This document shows positions 1-10,884 of a stretch of DNA of 64,000 nucleotides, piece by piece. Under the pieces are notes generated by a model that made no database searches, was not told the origin of the DNA, and saw nothing but the letters and a program-made list of their open reading frames with translations. Location of the stretch: positions 1 through 64,000 of the forward strand of contig LNKV01000001.1 in NCBI GenBank assembly GCA_001465935.1, written 5' to 3'. The position numbers were made by a program, and so were the translations under genes. This DNA comes from Clarireedia homoeocarpa (Eukaryota; Ascomycota; Leotiomycetes; Helotiales; Rutstroemiaceae). Each line of letters starts with the position of its first letter. Position 1 is the stretch's first letter.

Positions 1-6
1 GTTTTT

Positions 7-31
7 CCTTTACTAGGGCTAGACCCTCAAT
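7..31 (+). repeat. 25-bp direct repeat, copy 1
   Basis: The sequence CCTTTACTAGGGCTAGACCC and the five bases after it match 1515-1539 exactly. The copies are 1.5 kb apart and could mark the ends of, or a module within, a decayed element. Confidence 0.8.
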
Positions 32-898
32 GTCACTTTAATAAATTGAATTCATATACTTAAAAAACTCTTACCTACACTTAGCCGCTAGCGGATTAAC
101 CGCTAGCCGACCTACTATAGTCTTAGACTCACACAGGTCGTTAAAATGAATAAACAAAAATAATCTTAGTTTCAATTTGTTTAGTAATATATTTTAGATT
201 ATTAATTTATTCTATTAATAATTAACTAACTTTCTTGATTTAATTAAACTTAGTATATTCCCGGAAGATTTCAATTAAGTTTAAAATATCGGTTTGCTTT
301 TCTTTAAACTTAACTAATAAGTTATAGGCTTATAAGATTTTAACGTTAACAGGGTCGCTAGCAGGTTTAGTAAAGGTTCTCGGATTTTTGTTAGTCCGAT
401 TAGCCGGTGAGAAGGGGTTAGTCCGTTTAGGTAGGCGGAGAGGGATACTGCCGGTTCTAGTAAAAGCAGTCTGAACAGGTCTATTTAGGGGGTCCGAGCT
501 TAAATTGTCGGACAAGCCAGATAAGTCAATTTGCGGATTAAAGCGTCTGGTAGCGGGCAGCGACGGCGATGCATTTGTATCTATGTTTGTATCAGCAATG
601 GCCGGTGGGCTTGATCGAATTGCAGTGGCAGGAGTAGAGGTAGTCAGAAAAGAGGCTGTTTCTATATTCCAAGAATACTGATTGGTCGGCGTTGAGGGGC
701 CTTCTATTTTGGGTATTGGCAATGAGAGTGTCAATATCTCAGTGCCAAACAGGCGTACCGGCCAGCAAAAAGCTCTGCCAAGTTGACAGAGGGCTCAAGA
801 ATCGATTCCCGATCCTTAATGTCGTTTTATTAAAGCCAAATCAATGATTTGGCTTAATGTTGTGGCTTAATGTCGCCGGAGCAGACAGTGAATTTTTC

Positions 899-1642
899 GG
901 TGATGTGGGGTAAGAATCGGTGGCGACGACGATATCTCGGGAACCAAGTGTTGTACCGAAGTGATCTTTGCTTTATCGGATACGCAGAAGCTGATATAGT
1001 CGGAATAGGTGCCCTAGGAGGTGTATTGATAAGGAAAAAGCTTTCCCAGGTCGAGAAACAGCCAATTTATCGTTCCCAGCCCTTAATTCCTTAATGCTGG
1101 CTTAATGATGTTCCAAATAAGTGATTTGGGCTTAATGTCGGGCTTAATGTCAAGCAGCCGGAAGTGCCGGAAGTGGCAGCGACGATATCTTGGGAACCAA
1201 GAGGCGTACAAAGGTGCTTTTAGCCTTATTGGAACCGCAGAAGTGTATTTGATCGAAGGATATCTTTTTATTTGTTTTTTTGATAAGTTTTGATGATTTT
1301 TTGATGTTTTTGTGTTTTTGTGAAAAATTCGTGATGTGGGGTAAAAATCGCAAAAATCGACGTCGACGACGATATCTCGACAGCGGCGGGCCGTACAACA
1401 AAGCCGATTGCTTTATTCAATCCGCCGGGCCGTAATTAGTCGGAATATCGAAAGATCGGATCGATTTGGATAAGTATTCAGGTTTTTCCGATAAAATTTT
1501 GTTTTGTTTTATCTCCTTTACTAGGGCTAGACCCTCAATATTCAGCCATTTTGGCTAGCGATGACGATATCACGACAACGACGAGTTGTATTGCTAAGCG
1601 GCTAGCTTAGTTCGATCCGCAGAGCCGTAATTAGTCGGAATT
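899..1642 (+). repeat. Four-copy degenerate repeated module
   Basis: Four related segments follow each other at 899-1006, 1171-1260, 1331-1450 and 1555-1642. Each has a GACGATATC core (starting at 928, 1181, 1368 and 1563). The first, third and fourth end in a version of TAGTCGGAAT; CCGTAATTAGTCGGAAT is identical at 1430-1446 and 1625-1641. Copies 1 and 3 also share GTGATGTGGGGTAA just before the core. Spacing is about 190-250 bp, so this is a diverged tandem array. Its origin is unknown. Confidence 0.65.
1515..1539 (+). repeat. 25-bp direct repeat, copy 2
   Basis: Exact second copy of 7-31, in the same orientation. Confidence 0.8.
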
Positions 1643-1864
1643 CGTATTGATCGGGATGATTTTGGATTCGGTATTGTTTTTCAAGCGTTTTTCCTATCTG
1701 TCGCCAAAGAGTTGAGCTGGGCTAATTGGCCGCTGGGCTTGAACTGCGGACTGAGCGGGCATTAACGGGCGCGTAGAGCCACCGAAGCGTTGTACGAAGC
1801 GCACAAACTCTTTGAAATCAGTGGGTTGGTCGGGTTGATTGTCAAGTTGCTGATTCGAGTAGGA

Positions 1865-2063
1865 CGTACAGAAGTTTGATTCAGCCAGAGTGAGACTGCC
1901 CTATAGGAAGCCTATAAGAAGCCTGTAAGGCTATCGGCGCTAATTTCAACCCCTGTTCCTACGCTGTAACTACAGTGATGAATATGCTGTAATAATACCC
2001 TGTCGGTAAAATAGGCTTGATTTACAGGGCAGTCTCACTCTGGTTGAATCAAACTTCCGTACG
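1865..2063. repeat. Inverted repeat, 38-bp arms, MITE-like
   Basis: The arm 1865-1902 is the reverse complement of 2026-2063 with two mismatches by eye, around a 123-bp middle. The whole would fold into a long hairpin or could be a small terminal-inverted-repeat element of 199 bp. I found no clear target-site duplication, so the true ends are uncertain. Confidence 0.7.
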
Positions 2064-2692
2064 AATCCGGAAGTTGGGGGTACACGATTCATGCCAGTGC
2101 CCAATATAGGGTATTGACACGTAGTAGATGAGCGGGTTAGGTCGTACAGCTCGAGAAAAAAAGGTAGTCGCAGCGGAATTAGCACGCTGATAGAAGAAGT
2201 AGTTTGACTTGTTAGGTCGTACAAATCAAGAAGAAGTAAGAATCGGTTGCGAAGTGCTATTTGTGCTAAGCGTCTCCGGTAAGTTTCGAATACTGATACT
2301 CAGACGCTAGCCTGCTTCAGAGGAATCTCTTTAGTTTGAAGGCTGTAATCCGGCCTTTATTATACTCTGATCCACCAGCTAGCCCTAGTACGGCAATTTA
2401 CGGGATCCCCGCAGGGCCCGGGGAGACTGTACAAAAGAACTCTCAGCCGAGTTTTTCTATAATCGCTTCTCCTATAGCAACGTGTATATCTGGACCTAGG
2501 AACCTATAGAATTGAGTATATAAGTATCCAGCTACCTATATCCTGTTTATAGGGTATCGTATATATACGAATAGAAGGACTAATTACCTCTTAGTGAAAA
2601 TACTCGTACACAAATCACCTCCCCAGTTGAGTGTTTTATACTACTTCTAGCGAAGTAATATACTATATATAAGCAAAGGGAGTTAAATATAA

Positions 2693-2868
2693 TATAACGA
2701 AACCACTAATAAAAGTGCTAAATAACCTTAGAATATTGAACTAAAGAACTAAGACTATATATAAGAAGAAGAAGAGGCCTTATATAGAACTAGAGGCCCT
2801 AGGGCTAACCTTAGCGATACCCTTAGTGAAGTGCACGACTCAGGTGCGAATCGGTACGAGTCGTCACA
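2693..2868 (-). mobile_element. RIP-scarred solo LTR or LTR fragment
   Basis: This segment aligns with the reverse complement of the LTR at 10689-10879. They share TCGTCACA at one end, a long core beginning CCTTAGAATATTGAACT, and a CCCTAGGGCTA block. Over the first ~36 bases all seven substitutions are G-to-A or C-to-T relative to the fresh copy, five of them at TG/CA dinucleotides, as expected of repeat-induced point mutation. The TGTGACGA terminus has become TATAACGA. No target duplication is visible. Confidence 0.7.
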
Positions 2869-3011
2869 ATATTAATAATAATACTAATTAATAAAATAAA
2901 ATAATTTAAACTTTTATAATAAAATATTATCAAAATTATATAGTCTTTTAATACTAGTTTGTACATTTAGAGAATTTTACCAATATTATTTATATAAAGT
3001 CAACTATATAT

Positions 3012-5477
3012 TTAATATGCAACTATGCTCGTTAGTCCGTCCAACTCCCTCTGGAAGTTTCGATGCTGAGAAATGTTATATGCATAAGCATCAACAAAGT
3101 TCTTTGCGCCTTCGACCATGCTCAAGGCCTCTGAGCCGCTCAATCCAGATGCTCCCTCACCTACACCCTGGGCAGTGACAACACCATATGCATCTACAAC
3201 TTCTTCATTCGTGCTGAACGACATGCCTTCCACCTCACATGCGTATTTGACAAGGCTGACACCTTCTCCCGTAGCACCAATAGCTTTGCAGTGCCCAAAT
3301 GCTTCGCGCACCCAATGAATCACTCTACCTTGCTTGAGCAAGGTGGAGACATGTTCGCCTCCAGGGACATAGATCGAGTCGAACATAGTGCTCCTCATGC
3401 CTTCAAAATGATGATCCGGGTTCACACTCTTGCCACTCGAGCTCTTTACTGGCTGTCTCTTCGGTCCAATAGTGAAGACCAGAGCACCCGCAGCTGTAAG
3501 TGCACCCTTCACGGTCTCATATTCGGCGTAGTTAAAGCCATCTGCAACGATGATAGCGATCATGCGAGAGACAATGGTCGGCGCTAGTCCAAGAGCCTCG
3601 GGCGTGAAATCGAATTGTGACAGACCCTTTGCAGTCTTGCCGTGGTTCTCACGTCCTTGTTTGGATGGCATGGGGCCCCCAACCTTCTCGGCTACGGCTT
3701 GCGCCAACTCCAAAGAAATGTCAGTTAAGCGCTCGACCATGCGTTCATACACAATAGGCTCGTCACAATGATCAAGCTCGAAAGCCAAGGCATTAATGAT
3801 GTGGTTCTTCTCTATTTGAGCCAAGGAGTTCCAGAACAGCTGAGCCTGGTGGAAGTGCTCAGAAAATTTGGCAGAGTGTAACCGCTCTTTCATAGCAACA
3901 ATCTTCTCGGGATGCTCCCAGTAACCACCCTCAGAAGGTTTCGCAGGTGGTATATGACTATAGCGATTTGGCCAGTAGTTGATTTTGCCTTTAGTGATGG
4001 TATGGCGCATAGCTCCATCCCGGTGGTGGTTCATGACGGGGCAAACAGGTCGGTTCACGGGTAACTCCTGCCAGTTAACACCTAGACGAGACAGCTGCGT
4101 ATCGAAGTAGGAGAAGTTGCGTCCTTGAAGAAGTGGGTCGTCTGAGAAACCAATACCTTTGAACGATGCATTAGCACGATTAGACTTTGAAGGGTAATTA
4201 TTAGAGAATTACCCGGTACAACATGAGCCGTGCAAAAAGCAGCTTGTTCAATTTGAGTGAAATACTCGTCAGCATTTTTGTTAAGTTGCAATTCCCCAAT
4301 GTACCTGACCGGGAGAAGCTCTTCCGGCCACACTTTGGTGGCGTCGAGGACATCGAAGTCGAATTCGTCTTGGCGATCCTCTGGACAAACTTGGATCCCA
4401 AACTTCCACGTAGGGAATGCTCCATTCTCAATTGCTATAGCTAAATCCTTGCGATGGAAATCTGGGTCTTGACCTGCGATCTTAAGTGCTTCGTCCCATA
4501 CAAGGGAATGTACACCCAAGGTAGGAGTGAAATGAAATTTAACGAAATGTCGAACTCCTTCAGCGTTAATCAATGTATATGTGTTAACACCAAAACCTTG
4601 CATCATACGGTAAGACCTAGGGATACCACGATCACTCATAGCCCACAGGAACATATGAGTAGCTTCGGTGTGGAGGAATTGAAAGTCCCAGAAGTTGTTG
4701 TGCGCCGTCTGGGCCTGGGGAATTTCATTGTCCGGTTCAGGTTCTGTGGCAAATCAGTGGCGACCTATCTGATGAGTGGACAAGATGCTCACTGCCAGCA
4801 TGAATAACATCGGGGAACTTGATAGCATCTTGAATGAAGAATACAGGAATATCGTTGCCCACGATATCCCAATTGCCCTCGTCAGTATAGAACTTAACAG
4901 CAAATCCTCTAACGTCTCTGACAGTGTCGGCACTTCCGCGAGAGCCAAGCACTGTTGAGAAACGAACGAAGACTGGGGTGGTGCGAGAGGTGTCTGTAAG
5001 CACACCAGCACTTGTGACATCCTAAAGCCAAAGTTAGGGGCCGTGGTCTTGGGTGATGGGCAGGCAGATAGAATGATAATACTTACCTCCGCGCTCTCAT
5101 AGAGCTTAAAAGTTCCAAATGCACCAGAGCCTCGTGCATGCACGACTCGCTCTGGGATACGCTCATGGTCAAATCGGGAGATCTAAGATGTCATGGCATC
5201 AATATAGAACATAATTGCTTACAGAAGCATCGAGAATATATACCTTTTCTCTAGCAAAATTGTCTTCCAACAATTGCGGGCCTTGTCGCTCGGCGGTGCT
5301 GGCTTGAAGCCATGCATCATGACTTCGCTGCTTGACTCCAAAATCACTCGTGAGAGGATGCTTGGCGTTGGGTTCTCTGATAGCAGATTGCATGTCGCTG
5401 AGCTTCTTGTTGGAGGACATGGCTCCAGAGATGGCTTCGCCAGCCTTTTGCACTGTTCCTCCAAGCACCGACTGCAT
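3012..5477 (-). CDS. Large-subunit catalase
   Basis: Breaks down hydrogen peroxide to water and oxygen with a haem cofactor. Exons are 5477-5244, 5182-5087, 5021-4793, 4743-4213 and 4156-3012, giving 744 residues, the length expected of large-subunit fungal catalases. The catalytic His is in RVVHARG (about residue 93), the distal Asn in DIVGND (about 166, where most relatives have NN), and the proximal haem-ligand Tyr in [10 protein letters not shown] (about 380). The last ~170 residues form the flavodoxin/DJ-1-like domain typical of this clade. No signal peptide is evident, which suggests an intracellular (CAT-1/spore-type) enzyme rather than a secreted one. Apparent frame breaks near 4213 and 4743 are explained by introns of 56 and 49 bp. 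The start at 5477 is the first ATG in the open frame; an upstream leader exon cannot be excluded. Confidence 0.93.
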
Positions 5478-7592
5478 TCTGAGTGATAGAAAACAGGAAA
5501 AGAGGTCGTGGGTATCAAAAAGTGGGATAAGACGAAGGTAAAGAAGAACAAAGGCAGGCTCAGATATATGGAGAGAAGTGAAGAAAGGAAAGCCTTAATA
5601 TTTGTAGTATATAGAATGGGACCTTACATCACCAATTTTGGAGCATGAAAGTGGAGCCAACATCCGCGCAACCAATTGTGACAAAGATCTCCAAGGGACA
5701 AATGGAAGAGGTCGAAACGACGATGATATCCCTGGACACTGTCAAGGTCTACTCCATTGTTAAGTCCTTGAAGTGGTATGGATCCGCGATAGCAAAGTCC
5801 ATCTCCCGATTTAGAAGATCCTTGCTGTCTCGATTCTCCTACCTTCGTAGAACTCGCCGCCATCTACTCGAGTAGCTCTGTCTAGCATGGAAGCACGTTG
5901 GAGCACGTTGTCGGAAAATGTGCGGGCTGTACCTGTCTGGTGGGAGAGCGGGTGGGGTTTTTTCTTGTTGGCTTAATATGGTTGATGTCATCCAACCAAA
6001 GCCGAGTATTATTCAACCAATGAATGCCCAAAGATATCCAATCGACCACCTTTCTACCTCTGCTTCCCACTCATCTTTTACAAATCAGAATTACCTGTTT
6101 GGGAACTTTTGAGCACCATGAATTTTCGCAACAGTCAACTGATAGCATTATATTCAACTCAGAACTTAGCAGAGAGATTACTTGGATTACGTTTACGAGG
6201 GCGCGTAAGGGCCGGCAAGGTGGTTTTTGCTCTCATCACTCCTTTATCGCTACCCTCGACCCCTGCGCCGCGAACAATTCCATACCAAAAAGGATCGTCG
6301 AACACATGCAAAATGCAAAGTCTACCGGTACAGTATGCACTCCGCTAACACTAGTGGCCGTTTTGATCGGAGTTTCAAACCCAGATGTGGTCTGTCTGCG
6401 GGGTGCGGATCAATTCTTACATCATAATCTTACATTCGGATGGTTACACGATGCACATTGGCATCCTACGAAGGCACAATCGTAAGTGATTACGCTTTTG
6501 CCGCACTGATGCATACTGCATATCAAATAGTCTAGCCTGGAAGCGCGAAAGACTGCACTACGTAGCTTAGGATTTCGAACTTGGTATTCGATTCTTCTTG
6601 CTCGCGATTGGCGCGCTGTCGACGACCAAGCTAGAACTAATGCTGTGTGGATGTTCTCCAGAAAAACCTCGTTTCCATCCCGAAGTATGAGCTTGCTAAA
6701 TAAATAACCAATACTTCACGACTCAGGCCGAACTCAGCACTGCACCCCACTTCTAGGCCACGCACTTCCAAAGTTGCTTTCTTTATATCTGGAAATGGAT
6801 AACTATGCAAAGTTGCTTGGAAATTTTCCTGATATAAATGGGTCGATTGGGCGGGTGGGGCCGTGTATGGAATCAAAATTTGCTGATAACACGTTGAGGG
6901 AACGTCCCGGTATGCTTTGGATTGTTCTTTGCCTTCACTTACGCCCAGTTTTCACAAGGTGGGAGGCCTAGCTCGATGGACTGGTTAACTGGACGCATGC
7001 TCCGTTGCTGCAGCTGGTCAGGTACAAAATACTTCTGATAATCAACAAATATATTCTGCTTTCATACCATCGAGCTGCCTGGAACCACGCGATATACTAG
7101 TTGGTTGGGTAGAGCTATGCAAAGCTTTCACTAATAGTGGCAACCCGCAAGAACTTTCCTACGTCGGCTGTTTGAATCTGTTAATGTTGGAGAGGGTTAC
7201 AGGTTTATTTATCTAATATATAAGCCGGAACGCCAACGTGGCAAGCACATCCGTGGGTTCATTTCAGAGACGCAAAATATTCTCCTAATCCACAGTTGCA
7301 TCAATTTTCGTCAAATAAAACACCAGTGTTAACTAGACTTTGATCATTACTCAGAGGCTAACGATACCGTCAATGCAAAGTTCTCCTGGTAGCCTAAAAG
7401 TAGACCACACGAGGCATTTCGATACGAGACCAGATGGCTTACGAGTAGATCGGACACGTTGAGCTCAAGAAGCGCACACACAGACTCGAACCAAAAGCGC
7501 CATAGACAACACACCCACTGAAACTGCTCATCCTTTGTTTCGTCTAGAGCCCTACCAAAGCCCTCCTGCGGGTATAACCTCGAAATACCAGA
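5478..7592. other. Intergenic, no gene seen
   Basis: Between the catalase start and the peroxidase stop. Short frames on both strands lack family resemblance, good starts or splice logic. Apart from the TATA-like box I see nothing supported. Confidence 0.6.
5608..5613 (-). promoter_or_regulatory. TATA-like box upstream of catalase
   Basis: TATATA about 130 bp before the catalase ATG, followed by a CT-rich leader. This is a positional inference only. Confidence 0.3.
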
Positions 7593-8719
7593 CTAGAAGC
7601 CCCAGTGCAGGTTACTGCGTCTGTCAAATACTAATGGTTTGGAAGTAGTAATGAGACTAGTAGCATTCCCAATTATCGTAGTCAGCGCAGCAATATCCTC
7701 CAATTGAACAACATCGGCGGGCCGGGCCCACCCCAGTTCGGTGGGAAAGCGCTCGTTTTCTATGAGGCAAGCTTAGCGTAAGTGAGCTTACTGAGTTGAG
7801 AGACAAACTTACCAAAAAAGTACCCCACGAGAGTTCTATTAGCTGTCGCAGCATGCTTGTCGCCGAAAGCAACGATGGGGGTAGCCATTTCACCGAGACT
7901 GAATTGCTCTATGGTTGCAGTAAAGGTATAATTCGGGTTGAATGACTTAGATTGGATCTGGCGGTAGACCTTGGCATTGGCCAACATGGCTGCTGTGATG
8001 GTGGGCTCGGTGAAGTAAACCTTTGATGTGTCGAATATTGACTGGTTGAAGACATGGTTATTTCCGAAATAGGCATCAGAACGACTATTGATTGAGAGTT
8101 AGCATCCTCAAAGGGTATGGTTCTATCAGAGGTAGCCACGCCGCATAGCTGAGCCTGCCCGCACATTCGGTGCGGTTGATTTGGATAGGTGCAATCCAGT
8201 GCTTTTGATATGAACGAACTACAACTAACCTCAGACTTGCGTCATGCTTAAGGACGTTATGTCGATTTAACTGATCTCTAAAGGTTGAGGAGTCAATACT
8301 TATCGATGTGAAATTATGCATGCTACGGGGAGTACGAAAAACATGGAAGTTATGGCTTGCCTACAGAGCGAAGAACGTAGCATTGGGTTCGGGGTTCGCG
8401 GGCAGAGCTTGAATGAACATGATCGTCGCAAGAGACGTGTCAAAGTTGAGTCCGGTAATCAACCCATTAACAACTATATCCTGTGTCAGGTTCTTGCCAT
8501 CACGGTTCAGGAAACCATGGTTGGCCAAAATGTTCATCATAGGGCATGGACCTCGAACTGTGAGATGTCAGCATGCGATGACTAGAGAGCTGCAAATAAT
8601 GTAGGCCTACAGTCATCTGGCCTAGCAGGTGCCCAGTCGCCAACGGAAAGCCGTACATATTGCGGAGTGGCAGAAGCTAATGTAGCGATCAGAGTGATTG
8701 AGAGGATGTTGAGTTTCAT
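7593..8719 (-). CDS. Secreted heme-thiolate peroxidase (chloroperoxidase family)
   Basis: Member of the Peroxidase_2 family (chloroperoxidases and short unspecific peroxygenases), which use a cysteine-ligated haem to oxidise or halogenate small molecules outside the cell. Exons are 8719-8611, 8557-8365, 8277-8230, 8084-7813 and 7759-7593, giving 262 residues, the usual size for the short group. The start MKLNILSITLIATLASA reads as a signal peptide. The haem-ligand Cys is in FRGPCPMMNILANHGF (Cys41). The acid-base Glu is probably in FSLGEMA (Glu182). The motif normally read as EHD is LKHDASL here, so the Glu that helps bind Mg2+ in relatives is Lys111. The ATG at 8719 is chosen over an in-frame upstream non-ATG extension because it starts the signal peptide. 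Substrate unknown. Confidence 0.88.
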
Positions 8720-10688
8720 GTTGATTCGTGGGAAGGGTGACAAAAGTATTGTGCAAAATAAATACACAGGTGGAATGACAAATGGATCTTGCTGGAAGAT
8801 CAGTGAAGAATGCTTCGAAAGTTGACGTCCTAGAAATATGAGGAGGTATTTATGGTCTTTACTGTTTCGTTGTTTCTTTCCCTAGCCTCAAGCACTCCCT
8901 GTACGATGACACATTCTCTGATCAGGTGCATAGGATGAACCTACCACCATATCATCCAAGCAACAAACCTTTTGATGCGAGCACAGCATTGTATTGCCGC
9001 CAAAGGTAGTAGTCGAACGTATGCATATAGAGCCTGGGACTTGGACTTTTGTAGCGAATCATACGATGTCCAATCATGCTCTGATCGGCAATCTCTATTC
9101 AATGCCATGCAACTGGATGTATAGACAAGGGAAACTTAAGCCTGGAGGGAAGATTAGCAGGGCCGGTTACACTTCATGCTAATTCGGGGCTCGGAGGTTA
9201 TATGTTTCTACATACCCCTGTCAGCGATACAACCCAGACGAGCTCTTGGTCGCAGCTGCGGGCTACTTCAGATGACCAATGAGGAGTAGGATAGTCATTC
9301 AAATATTTCATCTCAATCAAACAGCGAAGGGGGAATGTGGGTGGAGCAAAGAAGAGATTGGCCTTTTCCTCATTAACTTGCAGATCTCCCGCAACTTTAG
9401 AGGCGTCGTATACCGTACTCGCAGTATCGAATTCGCATCAGGCAATAACTCCCAAAATCAGGAATACCCTTAGCGACTTGAAGACTGATTGGTACGCGAA
9501 ATCTGTACTTGAAAAAACATACATCTAATCTGAATGTCATCTACCCAGTCAGGATTTGCATGTGGCTTCCAAGCAGCTTCCTTGCGATGTCATAAATGCA
9601 GCGCATTTGGTTGAAACTATTGGGGAAAGACGATAATTCGGATGCCGCATAACGTCCGTCTTATTGTCCATCAAATGATACGATCCATCTTCTGGTTTCG
9701 CTGCATACTTACCCAAGTCATCATATGTCAGCAGTCGAAATTATCATCCTTGATGCAGTGGATTTCTTCGGGTTTGACACACTCATTCATGGCTGCCACT
9801 TAACTCCACTCATAATACAGTTGCTTCGGCATGCCAGAGTCATATTGCCCTGGTCCGACCTTTCATCGGCGTGGTGATTGTGGATAGATTTGTTCGTTGG
9901 ATGCCACGGAATCTTTTTAGTGAAGGTTCGTTATATGAATGATCAAGGTCAATAAATATTGACCGGTGGAAAGTCACTGTCTACGGCAATCTACAATGTC
10001 CATCGAATTCCGTTCGCAAGATAAGAAACATTCCTGGCCATACTTGCCAAGTATGCTATTTGATTTGTCGAATCATATAATACTTACCTACGAACGTTTT
10101 GTTTTTTACAAGCCGGTTATTCTAGAAAGATCTGCCCAGAAAGGCTCTGGGTTATAACCTTTGTGCCGGGGATGATAAGATCGTACACATCTGCATGCTT
10201 CCAGGGGCAGACTACTCAAGCCTCGTGCCTCGCTGTTCTAGGTGTCTGCCGAAAGCAGCGATGCCTCAATTATCTAGAGAATTTTGCAAAAAAAGCATTA
10301 GATCAACATAAACTGCAAGGTCAATCGACATGTCTCCAGTGTTTGCGTAGCTATCTAATTGAGGACTTGATCGGTTCGACGAATGGCGTAGGAGATTCAG
10401 TAGAGATACTGAAGTATACCATGCCATTCCAGAGATTTTCACATTTGGGAGATCTCATACGTTGCTAGGATTGGAGAACAAAGCTTAAAATGTTTCGTTT
10501 CTTGAGACTTGGCTGTATGGCTAGCAGTCAATCTGAGCCGCCGGCATCACAGTTCTGGGAAAGTGAAGACCGATGGGGTTTATGAATTCACCAGGAACGT
10601 CTATTCATGTAAGAAGATCTACATCGACTCTTTCGGTGCAGACTGCTGCACTTAGTAATGCAGCTTTGGTGTTTTATATGATGATGAT
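8720..10688. other. Intergenic, no gene seen
   Basis: Upstream of the peroxidase up to the solo LTR. Frames are short and broken. A 56-codon cysteine-containing minus-strand frame at 8888-9058 has no start or convincing splice partner. Nothing is supported as a gene. Confidence 0.55.
8847..8855 (-). promoter_or_regulatory. TATA-like box upstream of peroxidase
   Basis: CCATAAATA on the minus strand, about 130 bp before the peroxidase start. Positional inference. Confidence 0.3.
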
Positions 10689-10879
10689 TGTGACGATTCG
10701 TCCGGAATCGCACACGTAGTTGCATTAGCCTGGCCAGGGTGCTCCTTTACAGGGCATCGCTTCGTACTAGCCCTAGGGCTCTGGGTTTATATAAGTTACC
10801 TCCTTCTTGTATCTAGTCTTAGTTCTTCAGTTCAATATTCTAAGGTCATTCAGCATCCTTTATTGGTGGTCTCGTCACA
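10689..10879. mobile_element. Solo LTR, 191 bp, with target duplication
   Basis: Begins TGTGACGA and ends TCGTCACA, a perfect 8-bp inverted terminus of the TG...CA type. It is flanked on both sides by ATGAT (10684-10688 and 10880-10884), a 5-bp target-site duplication. No internal retrotransposon region is attached, so this is a solo LTR left by recombination. A mutated relative lies in opposite orientation at 2693-2868. Superfamily (Copia or Gypsy) cannot be told from the LTR alone. Confidence 0.85.
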
Positions 10880-10884
10880 ATGAT

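Larger units (their letters stand above)
1..2692. repeat. AT-rich, gene-free repeat debris
   Basis: No open frame here looks like a known protein. The stretch is strongly AT-rich at 1-330 and holds several diverged repeats. A 25-bp sequence occurs at 7-31 and again at 1515-1539. A module containing GACGATATC recurs near 928, 1181, 1368 and 1563. A 38-bp inverted repeat lies at 1865-1902 and 2026-2063. A 134-residue minus-strand frame at 330-734 starts with TTG and lies in this debris. The picture fits old, mutated transposable-element sequence; the element family is not recognised. Confidence 0.7.

Noticed and set aside
330..734. 134-codon minus-strand frame rich in Ser/Thr/Pro
   Set aside because: Starts with TTG, lies in AT-rich repeat debris, shows no family motif. 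At best a fragment of a transposon protein.
4157..4212. Apparent frameshift in the catalase
   Set aside because: A 56-bp intron with GTAATT donor, GCTAAT branch-like site and AG acceptor rejoins HVVPG to [11 protein letters not shown] in frame.
7490..7506. B-box-like TTGGTTCGAGTC on the minus strand
   Set aside because: No A box upstream and no cloverleaf could be drawn.
8888..9058. 56-codon cysteine-containing minus-strand frame (KVCCLDD) 170 bp upstream of the peroxidase
   Set aside because: No suitable start codon, upstream stop, and no splice arrangement I could justify; resemblance to small secreted proteins is superficial.
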